Shown piece by piece: positions 9,765-20,076 of a DNA stretch of 64,000 nucleotides. Within the stretch, counting starts at the first letter, position 1, and every line of letters begins with the position of its first letter. The notes under the pieces are model-generated. The model made no database searches. It saw only the letters and a program-made list of their open reading frames with translations, and had not been told where the DNA came from. A program made the translations under genes and the position numbers. The DNA is from Mycobacterium sp. D16Q14 (GTDB lineage Bacteria; Actinomycetota; Actinomycetes; Mycobacteriales; Mycobacteriaceae), in the NCBI GenBank assembly GCA_002013415.1, contig MAEX01000007.1:124001-188000 (forward strand). The letters are read 5' to 3'.

Positions 9765-10157
9765 ATGGATGCACGTCAGCCGCTGTATCGGATGAAGGCG
9801 GATTTCTTCAAAACGTTGGGACATCCCGTGCGGATACGCGTGCTGGAGCTGCTCAGCGAACGCGACCGGGCCGTATCGGAGATGCTGCCCGAAGTAGGTA
9901 TCGAGGCAGCGAATCTGTCACAGCAGTTGGCCGTGCTCCGACGTGCTGGCCTGGTGACAGCCCGCCGCGAAGGACTCTCCGTGCTGTACACGTTGACATC
10001 ACCACGAGTGGCGGAGCTGCTGGCGACCGCGCGCACGATCTTGACTGGCCTGGTCGCCGATCAGGCCGAATGGCTCGACCCCGTCTCCGCGGAACCCGCG
10101 GAGGTCGCGCAGAGCCGCCGTGGAGAACTAGCCGCCCAGGCAGCCCGGCCCGAGTAA
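9765..10157 (+). CDS. ArsR-family winged-helix transcriptional regulator
   Basis: A 130-aa ArsR/SmtB-type repressor. The winged helix is clear: [20 protein letters not shown], the recognition helix around [17 protein letters not shown], and the wing [12 protein letters not shown]. It has no cysteines, so it lacks the ELCVCD-type metal site and probably does not sense soft metals; close relatives often sit beside sulfate transporters, and none is present here. GAGG lies about 10 nt before the ATG. The last 30 bp overlap the 3' end of dnaE1 on the other strand. Confidence 0.88.
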   Translation: MDARQPLYRMKADFFKTLGHPVRIRVLELLSERDRAVSEMLPEVGIEAANLSQQLAVLRRAGLVTARREGLSVLYTLTSPRVAELLATARTILTGLVADQAEWLDPVSAEPAEVAQSRRGELAAQAARPE

Positions 10158-13100
10158 CGCCTTGAGATCCCCCATCAGAGCCGACGACGGCGTCACCCGA
10201 AGCGACTGATCGAGCTCAAGCGTGGTGACGCGCTCCCCACTGATCAAACGCAGATGAACCTGGTTGGTACCGGGATGCCGCGCCAGCACTTGCTTGAGTG
10301 CGGTGACCTTGTCGATGGTGCACTGCCTCGTCGGCAATGTGACGGCGACAGGACGGTCGTCGGATGCCTGCGAGAAGTCGGGCACCACAAGGTCATTGGC
10401 GATCAGGGAGATTCTGTCATCGCGTATCGCCACCTTCGCGTTCACCAGAACCACCGCGTCGTCGGCTATCTCGGCGCCGTAGACCGAGTAGGCCTGCGGG
10501 AAGAAGAGCACCTCGATACCACCCGTGAGGTCCTCCAGCTGCGCGGAGGCCCAGGGCATGCCGTTCTTGTTCACGCGACGATTGACCGACGCGAGAATCC
10601 CGCCCACCCGCACCTGTGTGTCGTTGGCGATATCGCCTTCGAGGATCGTGGGAATCTGGGTGTCGGTCTGACGGCCCAGCAAGTGCGCCACCCCATTGAG
10701 TGGATGCCCGGATACGTACAGGCCCAGCATTTCTCGCTCGAGAGCGAGCTTGTGCTTCTCTTCCCATTCGTCGTCGGGCACCTTGATGGCGAACACGTTG
10801 GCCGCGTCGGCGTCGTCGTCTCCCGCACCGCCGAAGAGGTCGAACTGCCCCATCGCTTCGGCCTTCTTGGTGCCCAGCACCGAGTCGACGGCATCGGACT
10901 GGACGAGGAACAGCCCCTTGCGGGAATGCCCCAGGGAGTCAAAGGCCCCCGCCTTCACCAGCGATTCCGTGACCTTCTTATTGCAGGCCGCGATGTCAAT
11001 CTTGTGCAGGTAGTCGGAGAAATCGGTAAAGGCGCCCTTCGATTCTCGGGTCGCGATGAGCGACTGCACCACATTGGCGCCGACATTGCGGACACCACCG
11101 AGGCCGTAGCGGATGTCCGCGCCCACCGATGCGAAGTTGTGCACCGACTCGTTGACGTCCGGGGGTAGCACCGTGATGCCCAGACGACGGCAGTCGGCGA
11201 GGTAGACGGCGGCCTTGTCCTTGTCGTCGCCCACGGAGGTGAGCAGGCCGGCCATGTATTCGCCCGGGTAATTCGCCTTGAGATAAGCGGTCCAGAACGA
11301 CACCAATCCGTACCCGGCGGCATGCGATTTGTTGAATGCGTACCCGGCGAACGGAAGAATTGTGTCCCACAACGCCTTAACGGCCTTTTCGGAGAAGCCG
11401 TTGTTGGTCATGCCTTCGTAGAAGCCCTTGTACTCGGCCTCCAGGACCTCAAGCTTCTTCTTACCCATGGCCTTGCGGAGCGCATCGGCCTTACCCATCG
11501 AGTACGAGGCGACCTTCTGGGCAATCAACATGATCTGCTCTTGGTAGACGATCAGACCGTAGGTCTCCGAGAGGATGTCCTTGAGCGGCTCTTCCAGCTC
11601 GGGATGAATCGGCCTGATCGGCTGGCGACCATTCTTGCGGTCGGCGTAGTCGTTGTGCGCGTTCATGCCCATCGGGCCGGGGCGGTATAGCGCCAGCACG
11701 GCGACGATGTCGTTGAACCCGGTGGGCTGCATGCGGCGCAGCAGATCCCGCATGGGCCCGCCGTCAAGCTGGAACACCCCGAGGGTGTCACCGCGGGACA
11801 GTAATTCGTAGGTGGCCGGATCTTCCAGCGGCAAATGATCCAGGTCCAGGTCGATGCCCCGGTTGGCCTTGATATTGTCCAGCGCATCACCAATGACGGT
11901 GAGGTTGCGCAACCCCAGGAAGTCCATCTTCAACAGGCCGATGGCCTCACACGACGGGTAGTCCCAGCCGGTGATGATGGCGCCGTCCTGCGCGCGCCGC
12001 CACAGCGGAATGGCCTCGGTGAGTGGCTCCGAGCTCATGATGACCGCGCACGCGTGCACACCGGCGTTACGGATCAGCCCTTCCAGGCCGCGTGCGGTCT
12101 GGAAGATGGTGCGCACATCCGGATCGGTGTCGATCAACGTGCGAACCTCGGCGGCTTCCTTGTACCGCTCATGTTCCGGGTCGGTGATACCCCACACCGG
12201 GATGTCCTTGGCCATGATTGGCGGTGGCAGCGCCTTGGTGATGCGGTCGGCGATGGCGAAACCTGGCTGCCCGTAGTGGATACGCGCCGAGTCCTTCAGC
12301 GCCGCCTTGGTCTTGATCGTGCCGAAAGTGATGACCTGTGCCACCCGGTCACTGCCCCATTTATCGGTGGCATACCGAACCATCTCGCCGCGGCGACGGT
12401 CGTCGAAGTCGATATCGATATCGGGTGCCGACGGTCGTTCCGGATTGAGGAAGCGCTCGAACAGCAGCCCGTGCGGGATCGGGTCGATGTTGGTGATGCC
12501 GAGCGCATAGGCGACCAGCGATCCAGCCGCCGATCCACGGCCCGGGCCAACCCTGATACCGACTTCCTTGGCATGCGTGACGAGGTCGCCGACGACGAGA
12601 AAGTATGCGGGAAAGCCCTTTTGCTTGATGACGTCGAGTTCGTAGTGCGCACGGGTGAAGTACTCATCGGGCACTCCGCCGGCAATGCCGTGGAAGCGAC
12701 GCTCCAGCCCGCGGTCGACTTCCTTGCGCAGCCAGGAATCCTGGTCTTCACCTTCCGGCACCGGAAACACCGGCATGCGGTCCTTGAAGCTCCAGACATC
12801 CTCATACGACTGCACCCGCTCCGCAATGAGCAGGGTGTTGTCACATGCGCCCGGGACGGAGTCGTCCCACAGGTCGCGCATCTCGGACGCCGGCTTCAGG
12901 AAGTAGCCGTCACCGTCGAACTTGAAACGCGTGGGGTCCGACATGGTCTTGCCGGTCTGCACGCACAGCAACGCCTCGTGGTTATGCGCGTGGTCCTTGG
13001 TGACGTAATGACAGTCGTTGGTGGCCAAGGGCGGTATGCCGAGCTTCTTGCCCACCTCCAGCAGGCCCTCGCGCACCCGGCGCTCGATGGACAGCCCATG

Positions 13101-13685
13101 ATCCATCAGCTCCAGGAAGAAGTTGTCCTTACCGAAGATCTCCTGCCACTTAGCCGCAGCGGCAAGCGCCTCGTCTTCCTGTCCCAGCCGCAGCCGGGTC
13201 TGCACCTCACCCGAGGGACATCCGGTGGTGGCGATGATGCCGCTCGCGTGTTCGGCGATGAGCTCGACGTCCATACGCGCCCACTTACCGAGCTGACCCT
13301 CGAACGAGGCCAGCGAGGACAGCTTGAACAGGTTGCGCAGGCCCGTCGCATTCTCGGCGACCATCGTCATATGGGTGTACGAACCCGAACCGGACACGTC
13401 ATCGGACTTCTGACCCGGATCGCCCCAGAAGACGCGCTTGGTGTCGAACCGCGAGGCGGGTGCGATGTAGGCCTCGATGCCGATGATGGGCTTGACCCCG
13501 GTGGCCGTGGCGACGTTGTAGAACTCGCTAGCGCCGTACATGTTTCCGTGGTCGGTCATGCCGACCGCCGACATGCCCAGGCGCTCCACCTCGGCAAGCA
13601 TCGGCTTGATCTTCGCGGCACCGTCGAGCATCGAGTACTCGGTGTGATTGTGCAGGTGCACGAACGAAGAATTCGAGGAGCTCAC
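10128..13685 (-). CDS. dnaE1: DNA polymerase III alpha subunit, replicative (DnaE1)
   Basis: The replicative polymerase catalytic subunit, 1185 aa from the GTG at 13685, which has AAAGG 5 nt upstream. The N-terminal PHP domain keeps its metal motifs (HLHNHTEYS at 10-18, TDHGNM, NDCHY); in mycobacterial DnaE1 this domain is the proofreading exonuclease. The palm motif [15 protein letters not shown] places catalytic aspartates at 422 and 424. Downstream are the helix-hairpin-helix region, the OB fold ([14 protein letters not shown]) and the C-terminal domain. A TTG further upstream (13721) is open in frame but less likely. It matches Rv1547. Confidence 0.97.
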   Translation of the reverse strand: MSSSNSSFVHLHNHTEYSMLDGAAKIKPMLAEVERLGMSAVGMTDHGNMYGASEFYNVATATGVKPIIGIEAYIAPASRFDTKRVFWGDPGQKSDDVSGSGSYTHMTMVAENATGLRNLFKLSSLASFEGQLGKWARMDVELIAEHASGIIATTGCPSGEVQTRLRLGQEDEALAAAAKWQEIFGKDNFFLELMDHGLSIERRVREGLLEVGKKLGIPPLATNDCHYVTKDHAHNHEALLCVQTGKTMSDPTRFKFDGDGYFLKPASEMRDLWDDSVPGACDNTLLIAERVQSYEDVWSFKDRMPVFPVPEGEDQDSWLRKEVDRGLERRFHGIAGGVPDEYFTRAHYELDVIKQKGFPAYFLVVGDLVTHAKEVGIRVGPGRGSAAGSLVAYALGITNIDPIPHGLLFERFLNPERPSAPDIDIDFDDRRRGEMVRYATDKWGSDRVAQVITFGTIKTKAALKDSARIHYGQPGFAIADRITKALPPPIMAKDIPVWGITDPEHERYKEAAEVRTLIDTDPDVRTIFQTARGLEGLIRNAGVHACAVIMSSEPLTEAIPLWRRAQDGAIITGWDYPSCEAIGLLKMDFLGLRNLTVIGDALDNIKANRGIDLDLDHLPLEDPATYELLSRGDTLGVFQLDGGPMRDLLRRMQPTGFNDIVAVLALYRPGPMGMNAHNDYADRKNGRQPIRPIHPELEEPLKDILSETYGLIVYQEQIMLIAQKVASYSMGKADALRKAMGKKKLEVLEAEYKGFYEGMTNNGFSEKAVKALWDTILPFAGYAFNKSHAAGYGLVSFWTAYLKANYPGEYMAGLLTSVGDDKDKAAVYLADCRRLGITVLPPDVNESVHNFASVGADIRYGLGGVRNVGANVVQSLIATRESKGAFTDFSDYLHKIDIAACNKKVTESLVKAGAFDSLGHSRKGLFLVQSDAVDSVLGTKKAEAMGQFDLFGGAGDDDADAANVFAIKVPDDEWEEKHKLALEREMLGLYVSGHPLNGVAHLLGRQTDTQIPTILEGDIANDTQVRVGGILASVNRRVNKNGMPWASAQLEDLTGGIEVLFFPQAYSVYGAEIADDAVVLVNAKVAIRDDRISLIANDLVVPDFSQASDDRPVAVTLPTRQCTIDKVTALKQVLARHPGTNQVHLRLISGERVTTLELDQSLRVTPSSALMGDLKALLGPGCLGG

Positions 13686-13839
13686 ACGTGCCTTTCGTAC
13701 CGACCCTGATTGGGGCGTCAATCGCTAGAGGGGTCAGTTTATTGCGAGGGTCCGACAGACCCGGGCGTGTCGGGGGTGTGTCGTCGGGCTCATCCAGCAA
13801 CCCGATTCACAGCGGTCACAAAAGCCCCGCCAGCAACGG

Positions 13840-14400
13840 TTAGCCCGTGGCCCAGCCCGGCGCACAGTTGACATCGACCACGTAGGTCATCGTCTTCTCG
13901 ACACCGCTGTCGTGGCCGGACCCTTCCCCCTCGATATGAAAGCTGTCATCGTTCCTGGTCGCCTTGATCTGATCACCGACGTTGTCTTCCTGGTGAAGCA
14001 AAATGATGAGTTCAACTGTCTGAATATCGAACATCTGGACCGCCAGCGAATCCGGGTCAAGCTTCACCATCGCGTGCCCCCCAGAGACCTTCTTTGGTCC
14101 GACGTTGATGAGCAGCTGGGTCACGCCTTGGTTGGTAAAGCAGTAGACCGGGCCGGGCATGTTCAATAGCGTGCCGTCGACCGTGACCCTTGCCGTGCCC
14201 GACTGGATGATGTTCGGGTGCCCGCCCCCGGTTTTCAGCGCTTTCACCGCTCTCTGCGGTGGCATCGCGCCAGCGGCGGCGGCCACGATGTTTGCGTCCG
14301 CGGCCCTCAATTCCTCTGCGCTGGGCTGCCCCGTGGCCGAAGCGCACCCGGACAGCGCCGTGGCGATCACTGCCGCCCCGATAATCATGTGTCGCAACAC
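13840..14400 (-). CDS. Putative lipoprotein of the mycobacterial 19-kDa antigen (LpqH-like) family
   Basis: A 186-aa precursor with signal peptide MLRHMIIGAAVIATALSGC; the lipobox LSGC puts the lipid-modified cysteine near residue 19. The mature part resembles the Myco_19_kDa fold: ARVTVDG, a cysteine-bearing GPVYCFTNQG segment, and a C-terminal VVDVNCAP, probably a disulfide pair. LpqH-type proteins are surface lipoproteins and TLR2 agonists; the role of this one is unknown. Its start abuts the stop of the RarD-type gene (next base), suggesting co-transcription. About 155 bp separate it from dnaE1. Confidence 0.8.
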   Translation of the reverse strand: MLRHMIIGAAVIATALSGCASATGQPSAEELRAADANIVAAAAGAMPPQRAVKALKTGGGHPNIIQSGTARVTVDGTLLNMPGPVYCFTNQGVTQLLINVGPKKVSGGHAMVKLDPDSLAVQMFDIQTVELIILLHQEDNVGDQIKATRNDDSFHIEGEGSGHDSGVEKTMTYVVDVNCAPGWATG

Positions 14401-15369
14401 TCAATCCCTCCCGTTGATCGGCGCCATTTCGCTCTGCGAAACGGTAGCCCGTCGGCCCGCCGCGCGCTGCAAGATCAGCGAGCCGCGCACGGTGTCGCCC
14501 GTGAAGATCGTCAGCGCCGCCCAAATCAGCGCGAAGCCCGCCCAGCGCGCCGGCGACATCGCCTCATGCTTGACCAGCACACCCCACAGCATCTGCAACG
14601 TTGGCGTCAGGTACTGCAGGAGCCCGAGAGTTACCAGCGGAATACGTTGTGCCGCAATACCGAATATCAGCAGTGGCAGCGCCGTCACCACACCGCTGAA
14701 CACCATCAGCGCGGTGTGGCCGTGGGTGTAGCCGAGGAAATGCTGCCGGCCGCTCACACCGAGGAACGCCAGGTAGACGAGGGCGAACGGCGCCGCGACG
14801 ATTCCCTCGGCGGTCAGACTCACCCGCGGGTCGACGGTGACGGTTTTCTTGATGGCGCCGTATCCCGCGAACGAAACGGCCACTATCAACGTGATGACGG
14901 GTAGCTGCCCGTAGTTGATTGTCAGCACCACAACCGCGGTGAAGGCCAGCACGAGAGCCAGCATCTGCCATCGGCTCAATGGCTCCCGGAAAATCAGCAC
15001 ACCCAACAACACCGTCACCAACGGATTGATGAAGTACCCGACGGCCGCATCCAGCACATGCCCGGAGTTGACGGCGTAGATGTAGACACCCCAGTTGAGG
15101 GCGATCAGCACCGAGGCGCCGACAAGCAGCCCCCAGTTGCGCAAGCCCATGGTGACCAGATCACGCAGCCGACGAGAGACGGCAACGACAATCACCATCA
15201 GCAGCAGGGTCCAGATCATGCGATGCGCCAGGATCTCTACCGCGCTCGCCGGTTGCAACAGAGGGAAGAACGCCGGGAACAATCCCCACATCAAGTAGGC
15301 CGCAGCGCCGAATAGGTAGCCGGACTTCAGACGACGGTTCTGCTCAGGAGTGGTAACGGCCCCACTCAT
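14401..15369 (-). CDS. rarD: RarD-type EamA/DMT transporter
   Basis: A 322-aa drug/metabolite transporter with ten predicted membrane helices in two EamA repeats. [20 protein letters not shown] and the [13 protein letters not shown] segment are typical of RarD. RarD proteins were named from chloramphenicol sensitivity; substrates are generally undefined. The ATG at 15369 overlaps the stop of the rluD-family gene (ATGA), indicating coupling, although the frame stays open further upstream. The next gene encodes the lipoprotein, starting at the base after this stop. Confidence 0.88.
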   Translation of the reverse strand: MSGAVTTPEQNRRLKSGYLFGAAAYLMWGLFPAFFPLLQPASAVEILAHRMIWTLLLMVIVVAVSRRLRDLVTMGLRNWGLLVGASVLIALNWGVYIYAVNSGHVLDAAVGYFINPLVTVLLGVLIFREPLSRWQMLALVLAFTAVVVLTINYGQLPVITLIVAVSFAGYGAIKKTVTVDPRVSLTAEGIVAAPFALVYLAFLGVSGRQHFLGYTHGHTALMVFSGVVTALPLLIFGIAAQRIPLVTLGLLQYLTPTLQMLWGVLVKHEAMSPARWAGFALIWAALTIFTGDTVRGSLILQRAAGRRATVSQSEMAPINGRD

Positions 15370-16283
15370 CGCAAAACGTCGAGCGCGTGGGCCAGATCCT
15401 CCGGATATTCGCTGGTGATCTCGATCCAGCGACCATCTGCCGGGTGGGCGAAGGCCAACGATTTGGCATGAAGCCATTGACGTTCCAACCCGAGCTTGGC
15501 GGCCAGCGTTGGATCCGCACCGTAGGTCAGGTCCCCGCAGCAGGGATGTTTGATCGCCGAGAAATGCACCCGGATCTGGTGGGTACGACCGGTTTCCAGG
15601 TGTACGTCCAGCAGGCTGGCCGCCACGAACGCCTCAAGGGTGTCGTAGTGGGTAATTGAATGGCGTCCGTCTTCGACGACGGCGAATTTCCAGTCGTGGC
15701 CCCGATGACGCCCGATCGGGGCGTCGATGGTGCCGCTGGACGGGTCCGGATGTCCTTGGACAAGAGCGTGATAGCGCTTCTCGACGCGCCGGTACTTGAA
15801 GGCGCGTTTGAGCTCGGTATAAGCCTTCTCCGACAGCGCCACGACCATGACCCCAGATGTTCCGACGTCCAGGCGGTGCACGATTCCCTTGCGTTCGGGC
15901 ACACCGGATGTGGTCATCCGGAAACCGGCGGCCGCCAGCCCGCCGAGCACGGTGGGACCCGACCAGCCGACGGAGGCGTGGGCCGCGACACCGGCCGGCT
16001 TGTCGACGGCCACCAAGTCGTCATCGGCGTACAGGATCTTCATGCCCTCGATGGCCTCGACCCGATTCTCCGGCGGGGCTTTGGGCTCGGGGAGCGTCAC
16101 TTCCAGCCAGGTACCCGCGCTGAGTTTCTCGGATTTGGTGACCACGACCCCATCCAGAAGCACGGCGCCCTCTTCGGCGAGAGTGGCCGCAGCCGTGCGG
16201 GACAGGCCGAGTAGGCGCGCCAGCCCGGCGTCCACGCGCATACCGGAGAGGCCGTCGGGCACCGGCAGGGAGCGCGAGGTCAT
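15366..16283 (-). CDS. RluA/RluD-family 23S rRNA pseudouridine synthase
   Basis: A 305-aa enzyme that isomerises uridines in large-subunit rRNA. An N-terminal S4 domain (about residues 14-75, [20 protein letters not shown]) precedes the catalytic domain; the catalytic aspartate is D139 in HRLDVGTSG. The [12 protein letters not shown] and CCGDLTYG motifs are also present. It corresponds to Rv1540. Both ends are coupled: its ATG overlaps the lspA stop and its stop overlaps the RarD-type start, giving an lspA-rluD-rarD-lipoprotein operon. Confidence 0.93.
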   Translation of the reverse strand: MTSRSLPVPDGLSGMRVDAGLARLLGLSRTAAATLAEEGAVLLDGVVVTKSEKLSAGTWLEVTLPEPKAPPENRVEAIEGMKILYADDDLVAVDKPAGVAAHASVGWSGPTVLGGLAAAGFRMTTSGVPERKGIVHRLDVGTSGVMVVALSEKAYTELKRAFKYRRVEKRYHALVQGHPDPSSGTIDAPIGRHRGHDWKFAVVEDGRHSITHYDTLEAFVAASLLDVHLETGRTHQIRVHFSAIKHPCCGDLTYGADPTLAAKLGLERQWLHAKSLAFAHPADGRWIEITSEYPEDLAHALDVLR

Positions 16284-16909
16284 GAGGGCTTGGTCTGGGA
16301 AGCTTGCGCGTCGGCGTTCTTAGTGTCCGCGTGGTCGCTCTGATCCTCGGCCGGGCGCTCGCCCGCCTCGCTCGATGCTCCTCGCGTCGAGCGCTCGTCG
16401 CTGTCGTAGTCGTATCCGAACAGCGAGAGCGCCACCAGCAGAATCGCTCCACCCACCACCGCGGGGTCGGCGACGTTGAAGACCGGCCACCACCCCACCG
16501 ACAGGAAGTCGACCACATGGCCGCGTAGCGGTCCGGGGCCTCGGAAGAACCTGTCGATGAGATTGCCCAGCGCGCCGCCGAGGATCATGCCCAGACCGAT
16601 GGCCCACCATGTGGAGACCAACCGGCGGCCGATAAGCAGGATTCCCGCCACCACCGACATCGCGATGACGGTCAGCACCCAGGTGTATCCGGTGGCAAAG
16701 GAGAACGCGGCACCGGAGTTGCGTACCAGCGTCCAGGTGACGGTGTCGCCAATGATTGGCACCGGCTTGCCCGGCTGCAGCAGTTTGACGGCAAGGACCT
16801 TGGTGACGACATCCACCGCGAGCACCACCGCCGCCACGATGAGCAGCAGTTTTATCCGCCGCTTGGGCTTCGGGGCGGTCTCGGGCTCGTCACTCACGTC
16901 ACCCATCAT
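16280..16909 (-). CDS. lspA: Prolipoprotein signal peptidase (LspA)
   Basis: This inner-membrane aspartyl protease (signal peptidase II) cleaves lipid-modified prolipoproteins. Four membrane segments are visible. The catalytic aspartates are D119 in [10 protein letters not shown] and D148 in FNVADPA, with the conserved [10 protein letters not shown] loop. The C-terminal tail (about residues 170-209) is hydrophilic and unlike the E. coli enzyme. Start codons ATG 16909, ATG 16906 or GTG 16897 are all possible. The operon it heads ends with a lipoprotein gene. The 38-bp gap to divergent ansA must hold both promoters. Confidence 0.96.
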   Translation of the reverse strand: MMGDVSDEPETAPKPKRRIKLLLIVAAVVLAVDVVTKVLAVKLLQPGKPVPIIGDTVTWTLVRNSGAAFSFATGYTWVLTVIAMSVVAGILLIGRRLVSTWWAIGLGMILGGALGNLIDRFFRGPGPLRGHVVDFLSVGWWPVFNVADPAVVGGAILLVALSLFGYDYDSDERSTRGASSEAGERPAEDQSDHADTKNADAQASQTKPS

Positions 16910-16947
16910 CCCCTACTCAGCGGGGCACACCGCGCAGCCTGTCTGCG

Positions 16948-17925
16948 ATGATCGCCGCTGTGCCCGACGTTGTTCGCCCCAGAGGCTCATCACCGACCCT
17001 TGTGCTGCTGACCACAGGCGGAACCATCGCGACCGCGGTAGACAGTGATGGCATCGCCCGCCACCGCAGTTCGGGAGACGACCTGCTCGCCGCCTCCGGC
17101 CACGGCAATGTCGCAGTCCACGATCTGATGGCCATCGACAGCGCGGAAATGACCCCGCAGCGCTGGCAACAGATCGCCGCCGCTATCCGCGGACATGTCG
17201 CGAGCGGGGCCACCGGGGTCGTCATCGCACACGGAACGGACACGTTGGAAGAGACCGCGCTCTGGCTCGCGCTGACGTGCGCGGTGCCGGTACCCGTCGT
17301 TCTCACCGGGGCGCAGCGCAGTGGCGACCACCCAGAATCTGACGGGCCGGGCAATCTGCGGGATGCGTTGACGGTGGCCGCGAGCGGTGAGGCTCTGGGC
17401 GTGGCGGTGTGTTTCGCCGGGCAGGTGTATCCGGCGCTGGGCATCCGCAAGGTCGATCTGGCAGCACCCGCCGGCTTCGCCGGTGTCGCCCCCATCGGTC
17501 ATGTGCGCGACGGCGTGTTCGTACAGAACGGCGACGCACCCTCGCCGTTCCTGGGCACCGTGACCCGCGCTGCGTTACCCCGCGTTGACATCGTGAGCCT
17601 CTACCCCGGTGCCGACGGTGCGGCAGTCGACTCCTATGTGCGCGCCGGCGCACAGGGACTGGTGCTGGAATCGATGGGCGCCGGCAACGCCAATGACGTT
17701 GTCATCGAATCCGTTTCGCGACAGATTGAGAACGGAATCCGGGTTCTTGTCACCACCCGGGTGCCACGTGGTGCGCTGGCGCCCGGCTACGCACCGGGGC
17801 AGAAATTGATCGATGCCGGTGGGGTGATGGTGCCCAGGCTTCGATCCGGGCAAGCCCGCGTGCTGTTGATGGCAGCCCTGGCCACCGGATCAGATCTCGT
17901 CTCCGTCGTGGAGCGGCTCGGCTGA
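16948..17925 (+). CDS. ansA: L-asparaginase (AnsA)
   Basis: This type-I/II-family asparaginase hydrolyses asparagine to aspartate and ammonia. The two catalytic motifs are TGGTIA (Thr26) and HGTDT (Thr97, Asp98). There is no signal peptide; in M. tuberculosis AnsA supports asparagine nitrogen use and acid resistance. It diverges from lspA by 38 bp, and its last 36 bp overlap the 3' end of dinB on the other strand. It corresponds to Rv1538c. Confidence 0.94.
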   Translation: MIAAVPDVVRPRGSSPTLVLLTTGGTIATAVDSDGIARHRSSGDDLLAASGHGNVAVHDLMAIDSAEMTPQRWQQIAAAIRGHVASGATGVVIAHGTDTLEETALWLALTCAVPVPVVLTGAQRSGDHPESDGPGNLRDALTVAASGEALGVAVCFAGQVYPALGIRKVDLAAPAGFAGVAPIGHVRDGVFVQNGDAPSPFLGTVTRAALPRVDIVSLYPGADGAAVDSYVRAGAQGLVLESMGAGNANDVVIESVSRQIENGIRVLVTTRVPRGALAPGYAPGQKLIDAGGVMVPRLRSGQARVLLMAALATGSDLVSVVERLG

Positions 17926-19257
17926 CTCACCCGGCCAGTCCAGACTCGCCACCGGGTCAGCGCGGGTGACACCCGGATCGTCGACGCCGAAGGTGCGCGC
18001 GATGCCGGGTCCACTGCTTCGTGTCTCGAACCTCACGGTCATGACGCCATGTCCGGTGCCCTGAATCCAGCCGTGCCCGTACTCGGGATGGAGGACGTCG
18101 TCGCCGATTCCCCAGTTCGCGGTGCTCGGCTCGGGCGCTGCGGTGGACGGGGCCTCGTCGGTTTCGGCAACCGATTCGGTCTGGTCCAGATCCGGAAACA
18201 GTGAGGTCTGCTGAACGTCGGAAAATCCCGAGAAGCCTACGCCGACAAGGCGAATGGGGCCGATCTCGACGGGGTCTAGGAGTAGCCGGCGTGCCGCCGA
18301 CATCAGCACGGCACGTTCGGTGGTGGCATAGGGCAGCGTCGCCGACCTGGTCAGAATGCTCATATCCGAGCGGCGCAGCTTCACGGTGACGGTGCGTACG
18401 CCGCGACCGTGCTTGATGAGCCGCCGATGAGCATGCGCTCCAATCGGTTCGATGGCATCACGTAATTGATCGAGGGTGGTCAGGTCATCGGCAAAGGTAG
18501 ATTCCGCGCTGATCTGTTTGGTTTCGGCACGTTCGGCCACGGGGCGCTCATCGATACCGCGTGCGAGCTGGTGCAGGGCGGGGCCGATCGTGCCGCCCAG
18601 CACCGAGGCCACCTCGCTGGTCTGCAACGCCGCTAGCTGGCCAATGGTGTTGATTCCCAGACGATTCAGACGTTCCTCCGCCACGGGCCCGATCCCCCAC
18701 AATTTGCGCACCGGAAGATCGGCGAGCAACGAGTCTTGTTCCTCGGGCGCGATGATCCGCACCCCGTCGGGTTTGGCCAATCCCGACGCGATCTTGGCAA
18801 GCTGCTTCCCGGACCCCGCCCCGACCGACGCGGTGAGCCCGGTTTCGGTGAGCACCCGTGAACGAAGCTCGTCGATGTACTCCGCCACGGTTTCGGTTGT
18901 GGCCCCGGACAGTTCGATGGGTTCGCCGAATGCCTCGTCGAAGGACAGCTGTTCGAGTACCGGGATCATCGATCGCACCGTCGCGAACACCCGCCGGCTG
19001 GCAACGCCGTACACCGCGCCACGAGGCGGCAGAACCACGACATTGATGCCGACCAGTCGTCGCGCCTGATGCATCGGCATCGCCGAGCGGGCACCGAAAA
19101 CGCGGGCCTCATAGCTCGCCCCGGCCACCACTCCCCGGCCTCCGGCGCCGCCCACAAGGACCGGACGATCACGCAGGGTTGGCCGGGTCAGCTGCTCGAC
19201 CGACGCGAAGAAGGCGTCCATGTCTAGGTGCAGAACCCAGCGACCGGCAGCACACAC
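17890..19257 (-). CDS. dinB1: Y-family DNA polymerase IV (DinB1/DinX)
   Basis: A translesion polymerase, 455 aa from the GTG at 19257. The palm holds DMD at 12-14 and SFDEAF with D107/E108; RALVGG-type finger residues and [20 protein letters not shown] follow. QTSLFPD near the end of the little-finger region is a sliding-clamp binding motif. As in M. tuberculosis Rv1537 there is a C-terminal extension ([14 protein letters not shown] onward). The reading frame is open upstream, but homology starts at the GTG. No SOS box is visible upstream. Its 3' end overlaps ansA by 36 bp. Confidence 0.94.
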   Translation of the reverse strand: MCAAGRWVLHLDMDAFFASVEQLTRPTLRDRPVLVGGAGGRGVVAGASYEARVFGARSAMPMHQARRLVGINVVVLPPRGAVYGVASRRVFATVRSMIPVLEQLSFDEAFGEPIELSGATTETVAEYIDELRSRVLTETGLTASVGAGSGKQLAKIASGLAKPDGVRIIAPEEQDSLLADLPVRKLWGIGPVAEERLNRLGINTIGQLAALQTSEVASVLGGTIGPALHQLARGIDERPVAERAETKQISAESTFADDLTTLDQLRDAIEPIGAHAHRRLIKHGRGVRTVTVKLRRSDMSILTRSATLPYATTERAVLMSAARRLLLDPVEIGPIRLVGVGFSGFSDVQQTSLFPDLDQTESVAETDEAPSTAAPEPSTANWGIGDDVLHPEYGHGWIQGTGHGVMTVRFETRSSGPGIARTFGVDDPGVTRADPVASLDWPGESAEPLHDGDEI

Positions 19258-19418
19258 GCGATCATCGTATGGCGCAGGTCGGACGCCACCCTGCCTGGCG
19301 ACACCGATCGAGCTCAGCATGCCGAGTTGACGGTATGGCCTGGGTATGTGGCCGAACCCCGACAAGAGATGGCCGAATCACGCTACTCGGACACCCGTAT
19401 CGTCCCTAGCCTGGTCTC

Positions 19419-19988
19419 ATGGCAATGAATTTGGTGCACCGTTGGTGTTGTAGCTCGGAGATGTGGGCACGTAAGACCGAGTCGCAGCTCCTCCCGTGGG
19501 CGCTCCAGGGGGTTGCGCTTGGTGAGGACACCCTGGAGATCGGTCCTGGCTATGGCGCGAATCTGCGGGTGCTGACCACACGCACCCCCCGGCTCACCGC
19601 AGTCGAGATCGACGAGACCATGGCGTCGCGGCTGCAACGGCTCTACGGCGATCAGGCAACGGTGATCCAGGGTGACGGCACCCAGCTCGGTTTCGACAAC
19701 GACCGCTTCAGCTCCGTGGTGTGCTTCACCATGCTTCACCATGTCCCGACGCCCGATCTTCAGGATGAGCTGTTCGCACAGGCACATCGGGTGCTGGCCC
19801 CAGGCGGCGTTTTCGCCGGCAGCGACGGTGTGCATTCCGCCTTCTTCCGGCTGCTGCACATCGGCGACACCTACAACCCGGTGCCCACCACGTCGCTACC
19901 GGATCGCCTGCGCGCAGTGGGTTTCACCGACATCGAGCATCACCTTGACGGGGGTAACCAGCGCTGGCGCGCCGTGAAGGCCGCGTAG
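19419..19988 (+). CDS. Class I SAM-dependent methyltransferase
   Basis: A 189-aa methyltransferase with the Rossmann SAM-binding motif I TLEIGPGYGAN (about 38-48), acidic motif II VEID, and a motif-IV-like VVCFTMLHHV. The substrate is not evident; it resembles the small UbiE/type-11 enzymes. It diverges from dinB and converges on ileS; a long inverted repeat lies just after its stop. Confidence 0.85.
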   Translation: MAMNLVHRWCCSSEMWARKTESQLLPWALQGVALGEDTLEIGPGYGANLRVLTTRTPRLTAVEIDETMASRLQRLYGDQATVIQGDGTQLGFDNDRFSSVVCFTMLHHVPTPDLQDELFAQAHRVLAPGGVFAGSDGVHSAFFRLLHIGDTYNPVPTTSLPDRLRAVGFTDIEHHLDGGNQRWRAVKAA

Positions 19989-20005
19989 AACTTCTATCTC
20001 GGGCC

Positions 20006-20059
20006 GAGTGTGCGAATTCTGTCGATTTTCCACTGAATTTCAACACAATTCGCACGCTC
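20006..20059. repeat. Long inverted repeat between convergent genes
   Basis: Arms of 17 bp at 20006-20022 and 20043-20059 match at 15 positions, around a 20-nt loop. The core GTGCGAATT / AATTCGCAC is perfect. Lying between the methyltransferase stop and the ileS stop, it could act as a bidirectional terminator or be a dispersed REP-like element. No T-run follows on either strand. Confidence 0.65.
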
Positions 20060-20076
20060 GACTGCAAATGGAAAGG

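Noticed and set aside
11835-13709. A 624-codon open frame on the plus strand
   Set aside because: It lies entirely antisense to dnaE1, whose motifs are unmistakable; its translation is low-complexity Arg/His/Asp-rich, as expected for a shadow frame in GC-rich DNA.
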